Assembly: GCA_949298665.1 (NCBI GenBank) | Contig: CASFXO010000342.1 | Span: 1 to 21,374, forward strand | Direction: 5' to 3' | Source: an uncultured Lentisphaeria bacterium | GTDB taxonomy: Bacteria > Verrucomicrobiota > Lentisphaeria > Victivallales > Victivallaceae | Length of the DNA: 21,374 bases | Part shown: positions 15,151 through 21,374 of the stretch, in pieces | Layout of the letters: each line of letters opens with the position of its first letter | Position numbering within the stretch: position 1 is the first letter of the stretch | Made by a program: the position numbers and the translations under genes | The notes under the pieces: model-generated | Database searches by the model: none | Told to the model about the DNA's origin: nothing | What the model saw: only the letters and a program-made list of their open reading frames with translations

Positions 15151-17859
15151 TTACTTCGCCTGCACGAATTCCAGACGTCCGGCCCCGGAAGGCACGGTGA
15201 AGACCGCACAGTTCCGGCCCTTTTCCACCGTAACCGGGGTTCCCTTCCCGCCGTCCGCGGCGAGCCGCCATTCTCCCGGCGCGAGGCCGGTTACCGTCAG
15301 CCGGTACGAATCCCGCCCCGGGGGCAGATTCCAGCCAATCCCGGAACGGAACAGCTCTCCATCACAGTGTAAAATCGCCGCCCGGTCCCCGATGATCAGC
15401 AGCAACCGCTCTTTCTCCCGGTCGGACCGAACCGGCAGCGGCGCCGTCCCTGCCGCCGTCATCTGCAGTACGTGAACGAAGAGATCATCCTCCGATTCCC
15501 GGCGGGGCGCAATCATCAACCGGGTCCCTTTCGCCGTCCAGAGATCGGGATTTGGCGGCGTCAGCCGGGTTCCGAAAACATTCATCGAATCGACCCCCGA
15601 CAAAATTTCCGCCGTCCGCTCCGTCGCCTCCGGCAGCACCGGAAACAGGTGCACGACGCCTTCGCCGCCGGCGTTGCGGTTGGAGGTGCGGAAACCGTCG
15701 CCTTCCGTTTCCACCGGACCCGCGGTATTGAACTGGCAGAACTTCCGCCACTGTGCCCGGGCGGACCATACCCGGTCCAGCAGGATCACCGTCGCCGGCC
15801 GCTCGGAAGAGCTCAGATTCCAGAAAAGGAAGCTGCGCACGTACCGCTTCACCTTCGGCGCGTAAGCGGCGGTCAGATCCACGCTGAAATAACTGTATTC
15901 CGGCTTCATCCGGTCCGGTCCAAACGCCGCCGACACCACGGCGCCATGCTGAAAATACGGTTTTTCCCGCACCTCGCGCGGCGTCAGCGGCAACCGCTGG
16001 TTGAACCGGATGCCGCCGTCGTTGACGGAACTGTTCTCAAAGGTTTCGTCCGGATCGCGGATCAGCATCATGCTGTGGGCGACCGACCGTTTGTTGAACC
16101 CGAAATCGTAAGGCGTCCCGTAAAACCGGTACTGCCCGAGATCCACAATCTGATGCCCCCGGAAATACAGCTGCAGCGCCCCCGCGTCGGCGTGCTGATG
16201 ATTACCGAAATGATACCCCCCGCCGCGGATTTCCGCAATGACGTCTCCTGATTCCGGCGACAGATCCCAACCGGTGCGCGCCACCATCCCGCCGAGAACC
16301 GGACCGAATTCCCGGGTCAGCGGCATGGTGTCGAAACTTTCGTCCGGCGTCTGGTCGGGATCATTGAACAGCAGCGCCATCATCGGAAATTTTTCCAGAC
16401 TCTTCTGCCGGACCATCTCCCCCTTCACCTGTGCGGAACGGCTGCCCGCCTGCGCCAGCATGGTGGTCAGCGGATAACACCAGTAACGGCCCTGAATGCG
16501 GCCGTCCCCGCACGGCAGAATGTCGTTCCCAGGAAGCCGCATATACGTCCAGAAATCGATCACATCGAAAAGATTCCGATCGAACACCGGCCGGTTCGCC
16601 ATGCGCTCCATCAGCCACGCCGCATGCAGGTCGCAGCCGTACCGCAGATACCCGTAATTCGTTCCCTGATTGTGCCGGGGCGACACATATTCGAAACGCC
16701 GCATCGGGAGCAGCACCTCCAGCACCTGATAGGACAAATACCGGTACGGCTCCGGATCCTCGTCGTAAACCGCGATCGCCATGGCCAGCAGGTCCCGGGT
16801 CATCTGCCATTCGTTCCCGTGGCCGTTGACGATCACCTGCCGGAAGGGCGGCCAGTCCACCTCCATTTCCGATGCCAGCTCCAGCATCCGGCGCCGCAGT
16901 CCGTCCCGCTGCACCGGAGTGAACAGATCGTAACACCAGTCGTAAACCAGACTGGTTGCGTAGACGGCGGCGCCGATTTCCCGGGCGACGTCCAGCATGT
17001 TGCCGAATTCCACCCGGTCAAGGTAGCGGGTGATCAGATCCACCGCTTCGCTGCCGGTTTTCCGGTCTTTCTCCATGAGGTAGACAAATGCCTTCTCTAT
17101 GGCGGCCTGTTCCAGCGCGGCGTCCGGCAGCACCGTTCCCGCCGGTTCCGGAGCGAAACGGAAAGGCGCCTGCGCCCGTTGCTTCAACGCCTGATACAAC
17201 TTCCGGTGTTCGCCTTTTCCCAGATTGGTGCGCAGCTCCGGCAGTACGGCGGCGTTGACCCAGAGCCGGGGATGCGGCATATCCGGACGGATCACCGGCC
17301 GGTACCGCAGCGCCGCCGCAGGCACGGCAGGAACCGGATACGGCGCGAAAATCAACCGCATCAACCGCACGCCCCGCGGCAGCTGCAGATGCAGCCGCTG
17401 CGTCCTGCCGGTCAACTGAAAACGCCCCAGAGCAGTCCGGTTCGCCCCGGCCTTGAGCCACGGTGAAAAAGCGGTGCGATGCGTGGGACGCCCCTCGTCA
17501 AACCACATTTTGACACTGAAATCCTGCGTCGTGCGCTTCCATTTCGGAATCAGGCTCCGGCCGTAATCATCCACGGCGGTAACCGCGCTGATCAGGTACC
17601 TTCCGGGCTTTTCCGCCCGGATCTCGAACGTCAGGTCCGCCGTCCGGTCGTCTCCGGTTTCCGGCAGCGGCGCCGCACCTTCCGCCAGCGTCGCCGCGCC
17701 CTCCGGAAAGCCCTCCTGCTGCACCATCCGCACCCGCTCCGAATGACGGCGGGCCGCGGAAACGGCAACATCCGTTGATTTCAACCCGATCCGGATCGGC
17801 GCGGACCAGGCCGCCGGAATCGCGGCCAGCAACACTCCATACAACCACCATAGACGCAT
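15151..17859 (-). CDS. Secreted heparinase II/III family protein (probable polysaccharide lyase)
   Basis: The 902-residue protein begins with a signal peptide (MRLWWLYGVLLAAIPAAW, cut near residue 19-20), so it is exported. A beta-rich N-terminal region (about 25-190) is followed by a helical domain (about 200-500) containing VYDWCYDLFTP and VNGHGNEWQMTRDLLAMAIA. A heparinase II/III-type beta domain follows, with GNHQHADAGALQLYFRG at 552-568, where N553, H554, H556 and D558 are the likely active-site and metal residues. Relatives cleave uronic-acid polysaccharides by beta-elimination. The substrate cannot be assigned. GGAGGAG nine bases before the ATG at 17859 selects this start over longer in-frame ones, which would cover the promoter and operator. 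A regulator gene follows, and a paralogue lies at the right end of the window. Confidence 0.85.
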   Translation of the reverse strand: MRLWWLYGVLLAAIPAAWSAPIRIGLKSTDVAVSAARRHSERVRMVQQEGFPEGAATLAEGAAPLPETGDDRTADLTFEIRAEKPGRYLISAVTAVDDYGRSLIPKWKRTTQDFSVKMWFDEGRPTHRTAFSPWLKAGANRTALGRFQLTGRTQRLHLQLPRGVRLMRLIFAPYPVPAVPAAALRYRPVIRPDMPHPRLWVNAAVLPELRTNLGKGEHRKLYQALKQRAQAPFRFAPEPAGTVLPDAALEQAAIEKAFVYLMEKDRKTGSEAVDLITRYLDRVEFGNMLDVAREIGAAVYATSLVYDWCYDLFTPVQRDGLRRRMLELASEMEVDWPPFRQVIVNGHGNEWQMTRDLLAMAIAVYDEDPEPYRYLSYQVLEVLLPMRRFEYVSPRHNQGTNYGYLRYGCDLHAAWLMERMANRPVFDRNLFDVIDFWTYMRLPGNDILPCGDGRIQGRYWCYPLTTMLAQAGSRSAQVKGEMVRQKSLEKFPMMALLFNDPDQTPDESFDTMPLTREFGPVLGGMVARTGWDLSPESGDVIAEIRGGGYHFGNHQHADAGALQLYFRGHQIVDLGQYRFYGTPYDFGFNKRSVAHSMMLIRDPDETFENSSVNDGGIRFNQRLPLTPREVREKPYFQHGAVVSAAFGPDRMKPEYSYFSVDLTAAYAPKVKRYVRSFLFWNLSSSERPATVILLDRVWSARAQWRKFCQFNTAGPVETEGDGFRTSNRNAGGEGVVHLFPVLPEATERTAEILSGVDSMNVFGTRLTPPNPDLWTAKGTRLMIAPRRESEDDLFVHVLQMTAAGTAPLPVRSDREKERLLLIIGDRAAILHCDGELFRSGIGWNLPPGRDSYRLTVTGLAPGEWRLAADGGKGTPVTVEKGRNCAVFTVPSGAGRLEFVQAK

Positions 17860-17955
17860 GACTATCAACTCCTCCGGCAATGATGAACGGATACCCATTC
17901 GATGCTTTTCTTCAATTTGCCCCCTGTTGTCCCGAATTGCAAGCATCAGGAACCG

Positions 17956-17992
17956 TTTTGATTCATATGGATTCAATTTGATCGTATCAAAA
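17956..17992. promoter_or_regulatory. Tandem inverted repeats, candidate operators of the GntR/LacI-type regulator
   Basis: Two adjacent dyads are visible. TTTGATCGTATCAAA (17977-17991) is a near-perfect repeat with six paired bases on each side. TTGATTCATATGGATTCAA (17958-17976) pairs at six of its seven outer positions on each side. All four half-sites are variants of TTGAT/TTGAATC. The first overlaps the predicted -35 and the second the -10 of the enzyme gene promoter. The first resembles, from memory, the AraR operator (ATTTGTACGTACAAAT) in size and layout, which fits the AraR-like architecture of the regulator encoded in this operon. Confidence 0.6.
17962..17990 (-). promoter_or_regulatory. 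Candidate promoter of the heparinase-regulator operon
   Basis: On the minus strand TTGATA (17990-17985; one mismatch to TTGACA) and TATGAA (17967-17962; two mismatches to TATAAT) are exactly 17 bases apart. Transcription would start near 17955, giving a leader of about 96 bases before the ATG at 17859. Confidence 0.55.
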
Positions 17993-18015
17993 TGCCGGAT
18001 CATCTCCCGGCGGGT

Positions 18016-18044
18016 TTGTTTTTCTCGATGTTTTTCCCTATAAT
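18016..18044 (+). promoter_or_regulatory. Candidate promoter of the prepilin-type gene
   Basis: A perfect TATAAT (18039-18044) lies 17 bases after a poor -35, TTGTTT (18016-18021). Transcription would start near 18051, giving a leader of about 40 bases that carries AGGAG ten bases before the ATG. The tandem inverted repeats lie 24-60 bases upstream of the -35, so the same regulator might also affect this gene. Confidence 0.55.
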
Positions 18045-18090
18045 TAAAACGGGTCCCATTTCATCCACATCAAACAGGAGAAGCAAAGCC

Positions 18091-18855
18091 ATGAAAAAAA
18101 CGTTCACGCTGATCGAACTCTTGGTGGTCATTGCGATCATCGCCATTCTGGCGTCGATGCTGCTGCCGAGCCTGAACAAGGCCCGCGCCGCCGCCCAGAA
18201 CGCCAACTGCAAAAGCAACCTCAAACAGGTCGGCACCAATGCGCATTTCTACAATGCCGACTTCGACGACTACATGGTCCCGTACGCCCAGATCCGGGAC
18301 GGACTGACCTACTACTGGCCGGGCACCTTCGGCGTCTGCGGCTACTACCAGCTGCGCGGCAAATCCCTGGTCACGCTCTACTGTCCCGCCAACAAGAACG
18401 ACAGTTCCGAGGACTACCGGAACATCCGCATCAACGGCGCCTGGACCGGTTCCGCCACCATGCTGATCGACTACGGCTACAATTACCGCCATCTCGGTTC
18501 CAGCAGCCGTTACGGCGGCACCGGCGGCATCACCTCGATCGCCGGAAATCCGGTCAAAATCGGCGGCGTCAAACGCCCCTCCCAGACCATCGCCTTCGTC
18601 GACTGCGCTCCGGCCAATATCACCACCCGCGGGTACGCCATGGTCGAGGATTACCTGACCACCAACAAGGGGGCGCCGATGATGCGCCACGGCGGTCAGG
18701 CGAACGTCGCCTGGGCGGACGGCCATGTCGCCATCGCCCACGGCCAGCCGATCGAAGCCGGGACGGCGATCACCGGCATTTACGATCCCTATCTGCGTTC
18801 GCCCTTCTACAATCCCGGCATCGGCAAACCGGAGTGCTACTGGGACCGCTATTGA
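18091..18855 (+). CDS. Prepilin-type N-terminal domain and H-X9-DG protein
   Basis: The 254-residue protein has a type IV pilin-like N-terminus, KKTFTLIELLVVIAIIAI, with Glu at +5 and a helix of about 20 hydrophobic residues. It ends with the processing-associated H-X9-DG motif (H200, D210, G211, in RHGGQANVAWADG). This is the protein type greatly expanded in Lentisphaerota and Planctomycetota. The residue before the cleavage site is Thr4, not the usual Gly. The mature part is rich in Tyr, Gly and Asn, with Cys at 40, 83, 98, 172 and 249. It should be membrane-anchored and face outward; its function is unknown. AGGAG precedes the chosen ATG. The longer in-frame extension upstream covers the promoter and is not coding. 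A second secreted enzyme gene follows. Confidence 0.9.
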   Translation: MKKTFTLIELLVVIAIIAILASMLLPSLNKARAAAQNANCKSNLKQVGTNAHFYNADFDDYMVPYAQIRDGLTYYWPGTFGVCGYYQLRGKSLVTLYCPANKNDSSEDYRNIRINGAWTGSATMLIDYGYNYRHLGSSSRYGGTGGITSIAGNPVKIGGVKRPSQTIAFVDCAPANITTRGYAMVEDYLTTNKGAPMMRHGGQANVAWADGHVAIAHGQPIEAGTAITGIYDPYLRSPFYNPGIGKPECYWDRY

Positions 18856-18880
18856 CAAAACACCCGTTTCGACCTATATT
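18852..18880 (+). promoter_or_regulatory. Promoter of the second heparinase-like gene
   Basis: A perfect -35, TTGACA (18852-18857), and TATATT (18875-18880, one mismatch) are exactly 17 bases apart, the best promoter match in the window. The -35 contains the TGA stop codon (18853-18855) of the prepilin-type gene. Transcription would start near 18887, giving a leader of about 78 bases. Confidence 0.7.
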
Positions 18881-18886
18881 CTCCGG

Positions 18887-18917
18887 CGCCATGGCTTTGC
18901 CGTCAGGCGGCATGGCG
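18887..18917 (+). promoter_or_regulatory. Stem-loop in the leader of the second heparinase-like gene
   Basis: CGCCATG (18887-18893) pairs with CATGGCG (18911-18917), and a small GCC-GTCA-GGC hairpin can form inside. It lies right at the predicted start of the transcript and could stabilise its 5' end. On the plus strand no T run follows closely enough for a classical terminator (GTCGTTTTCC), though partial termination of the prepilin transcript is possible. Confidence 0.35.
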
Positions 18918-18964
18918 TCGTTTTCCGAAACATTTCCCGCACCTGAACATTTTGAAGGAGAACC

Positions 18965-21374
18965 ATGAAAACAATGCTTGCCACCGCCCTGGCTCTGCTC
19001 ACCGCCGTCGCCCCGGCCGGGGAGCCGAAGGCTTTTGAATTATCCCCCAATGCCGAACACCGTTATCAGGTGCAGGCCCCCGCGCCCGGCAATTACCGGC
19101 TGTATCTGCGCGCCTCGACCCCCAAGGCGGGCACCACGCATTTCGCCCGACTGATTCTCGACAACGGCGTCCCGATGCGTCGCCGGATCATTCTGCCGAC
19201 GCAGCAGCGCTCCCAGCTGGAAATCGAACGGATCGCCTTCGGCCGGGAACCGCGGGAACTGCGCCTGACCGACATCCCGTCGGACGTGACCATCGAAAAA
19301 CTGATTTTCCGGCCGGTCGTCTTCCCGCTGCCGGAGGCGGCCCGGCAATACCGCCCCGATTTGACGCCGCCGCAGCGCCATCCCCGGCTGCTGATCGACC
19401 CGGCCTCGCTGGAAAAGGTGCGCGCCAATCTGGAACACGCCGATCATGCCGCCGTCTGGAACGCGGTGCGCACCGTGGCCGAAAAGCCGTTTGACTTCAC
19501 CCCCTCGACTACCCGGGAAACCGGGTACAATGCCAAGCTTCTGGCAGCCATCCGGGCCAAAGCCTTCCATTATCTGGTCCGGAACGACCGGAAAATCGGC
19601 CGGGAAGCCGTCGAACTCGCACACCGTTATCTGACCGCCGTCAACCTCGGCAACGGCCAGGACATCTGCCGCGCCACCGGCGAAACGATTTACACCGGCG
19701 CACTCGTCTACGACTGGTGCCGCCCGCTGATGACCGACGCCGAACGCCAAGATTTCCGGGAACGCTTCCTCTTCCTCGCCGAAGGCATGGAGACCGGCTG
19801 GCCGCCGTTCCTGGAACCGGTTACCGTCGGACACGCCAATGAAGCCCAGATGAGCCGGGACCTGCTGGCCATGGCCATTGCCGTCTATGATGAAGATCCG
19901 CTGCCGTGGCAGTATCTGGCTTACGCCTTCCGGGAAATTTACGCTCCGGCCAAGGCGCAGCTGGCCAGGGCCGGGCGCCACCATCAGGGCTCGGGGTACG
20001 GCAGCTACCGCTTCAGCTGGGATCTGGTCGCAGTGGCCCACTTCCGCCGGACCTTCGGACTGGACCTGCTGCCGGAGGAAACCGGTAAAGTGCCGTATTA
20101 CTGGATTTACCTGCGCACCCCCGTCGGCGGCATTCTGACCGAAGGCGATGCCACCTTCACGGAGCGCTATTACGGCAACGCGCAGATGAACCTGCTGGCC
20201 GCCGCCCTCTGGCCGGATGCGAAAATCCAGGCGGAATTCACCGGTCTCTGTCCGGATCCCGCGAAATACGCCGACCCGGTGCTCTATCTGCTCTTTCACG
20301 ATCCGAATCTGAAACCGGATCCCCGCCGGGACGATCTGCCGCTGGTGAAATTCTTCGGCGAACCGCGCCCCGGGATGATCGCCAGGACCGGCTGGAATAC
20401 CGGCCGGAACGCCGACGACGTGGTCGTCATGGTCAACGGCGGCGGCGTCCATTACCGCAACCATCAGCATCTGGATGCGGGCGCGTTTCAGATCTACTAC
20501 CGGGGACTGCTGGCGGTCGATCTCGGGCAATACAATTACTACGGCACCGCCTATGACTGGAACTTCGCCAAGAGTTCCCTCTCGCATTCCGTCCTGCGCC
20601 TGATCGATCCCGAGCAGAAAAAACTTGCCATGGGCAGTCAGTTCACCGTCAACAGCGGCACCCAGGAGGTTCCCGGCTGGGGCGGTCCCTCCACGCTGGA
20701 AGAGGAACTCCGCGATCCGCGCCACCAGATCGGCCACACGCTCCGGCAGGGAGCCGGTCCGGATTCGAACCGGCCGCTCTGGGCGTTCCTCGAAAGCGAC
20801 CTCGCCGCCGCCTATCCCGGGCGGGTAACTCAGTACACACGGAGTGCGGTTTTCCTCAACTTCGGTACGCCGGACACGCCGGCCGCCTTGCTGATTTTCG
20901 ATCGTCTGGCCCCCGCTGCCGCCCGCATCCGGCCGGTCTTTCAGCTGACCACGCTGACCAGCCCGGAACAGCAGGATGGGGTTTGGACCGTCCGTCAGGC
21001 GCCGTACGCGCGCACCGGCAAACTCGCCATCCTGCCGCTGCTGCCGCGGAAGGCGCAGATTTCGATTCATTCCGGTCAAGACGCTCACACCTTCGACGGC
21101 GTGGTCCTGCCGCCGCCTTATCCCGCCTCCGTCGGGGCGGACGGCAGCCGCACGGAAATTACCGCTGCGAACGGAGAAGATGCATCGCGCTTCCTGGTGG
21201 TCCTGCCGATTCAGGAGGGCAACGCCCCCGCGCCGGAGGCCGTTCTTGAGGACAGCCGGGGGCGCGTGAACGTTCGTCTTAAAGACTATCTGGTCGGATT
21301 CGGCGACGCCCGACAGCCGACCGCGCGGGAAGTAGCCTTTGCCCTGCCCTCCTCCGGCAAGGCGCTGCTGCTCG
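18965..21374 (+). CDS. Secreted heparinase II/III family protein, C-terminus beyond window
   Basis: An open frame of 803 codons runs to the right edge without a stop. It starts at an ATG with AAGGAG four bases upstream. The first ~18 residues (MKTMLATALALLTAVAPA) look like a signal peptide. It is a paralogue of the protein encoded at 15151-17859. Shared blocks include VYDWC, GHANEAQMSRDLLAMAIAVYDEDP, and the active-site segment NHQHLDAGAFQIYYRG (N499, H500, H502, D504) followed by VDLGQYNYYGTAYDW. It lacks part of the long N-terminal beta region of the paralogue. It probably cleaves an acidic polysaccharide by elimination; the substrate is unknown. It follows the prepilin-type gene by 109 bases and has its own promoter. 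Confidence 0.85.
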   Translation, partial: MKTMLATALALLTAVAPAGEPKAFELSPNAEHRYQVQAPAPGNYRLYLRASTPKAGTTHFARLILDNGVPMRRRIILPTQQRSQLEIERIAFGREPRELRLTDIPSDVTIEKLIFRPVVFPLPEAARQYRPDLTPPQRHPRLLIDPASLEKVRANLEHADHAAVWNAVRTVAEKPFDFTPSTTRETGYNAKLLAAIRAKAFHYLVRNDRKIGREAVELAHRYLTAVNLGNGQDICRATGETIYTGALVYDWCRPLMTDAERQDFRERFLFLAEGMETGWPPFLEPVTVGHANEAQMSRDLLAMAIAVYDEDPLPWQYLAYAFREIYAPAKAQLARAGRHHQGSGYGSYRFSWDLVAVAHFRRTFGLDLLPEETGKVPYYWIYLRTPVGGILTEGDATFTERYYGNAQMNLLAAALWPDAKIQAEFTGLCPDPAKYADPVLYLLFHDPNLKPDPRRDDLPLVKFFGEPRPGMIARTGWNTGRNADDVVVMVNGGGVHYRNHQHLDAGAFQIYYRGLLAVDLGQYNYYGTAYDWNFAKSSLSHSVLRLIDPEQKKLAMGSQFTVNSGTQEVPGWGGPSTLEEELRDPRHQIGHTLRQGAGPDSNRPLWAFLESDLAAAYPGRVTQYTRSAVFLNFGTPDTPAALLIFDRLAPAAARIRPVFQLTTLTSPEQQDGVWTVRQAPYARTGKLAILPLLPRKAQISIHSGQDAHTFDGVVLPPPYPASVGADGSRTEITAANGEDASRFLVVLPIQEGNAPAPEAVLEDSRGRVNVRLKDYLVGFGDARQPTAREVAFALPSSGKALLL

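Noticed and set aside
17860..18003. N-terminal extension of the first heparinase-like protein from the start at 18003
   Set aside because: It would place 48 residues before a clear signal peptide and cover the promoter and dyads. GGAGGAG marks the start at 17859.
19040..21088. Open frame of 682 codons on the minus strand
   Set aside because: It lies opposite the heparinase-like gene, which has a signal peptide, ribosome site, promoter and conserved motifs. The antisense product has no family features.

Overview
This window looks like chromosomal DNA from a high-GC member of the PVC superphylum, most likely Lentisphaerota (Victivallis-like). The evidence is an H-X9-DG prepilin-type protein, two large heparinase II/III-type secreted enzymes, and a V/A-type ATPase operon with a DUF2764 gene between subunits E and A, the order I recall from Chlamydia. 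No rRNA, tRNA, insertion sequence, phage gene or CRISPR array was seen. The placement rests on gene content only.

Left part (1-4186, all minus strand): hom and an Ask_Ect-type aspartokinase (aspartate-family amino acid synthesis) run into the V-ATPase genes atpE, a DUF2764 gene and atpA, which leaves the window at its left edge. Middle part (4307-13658, minus strand): ftsK, a RodZ-like gene, aroQ, accB, accC, an Asp23/Gls24 gene, an AmaP-like membrane protein and maf form a tight housekeeping series. It combines chromosome segregation and cell shape, the shikimate pathway, the first step of fatty-acid synthesis and an envelope-associated Asp23 pair. It closes at a strong intrinsic terminator, beyond which lies a lone D-aminoacylase-like amidohydrolase with its own terminator. 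A small WbuC-type cupin gene is divergent from ftsK; their predicted promoters share a -10 region.

Right part (14102-21374): an accessory glycan-use module. A secreted heparinase II/III-family protein and a GntR-HTH/LacI-sensor regulator form a minus-strand operon. Its predicted promoter is covered by two inverted repeats that resemble operators. Divergently, a prepilin-type H-X9-DG protein is followed by a second heparinase II/III paralogue that runs off the right edge and has a near-consensus promoter overlapping the stop codon of the prepilin gene. The best candidate for an undescribed system is this locally regulated set of two enzymes plus a pseudopilin-like protein. The substrate and the function of the pilin-like protein cannot be read from the sequence.

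Promoters, operators and hairpins were found by eye. Protein families were assigned from recognised motifs, without database searches.
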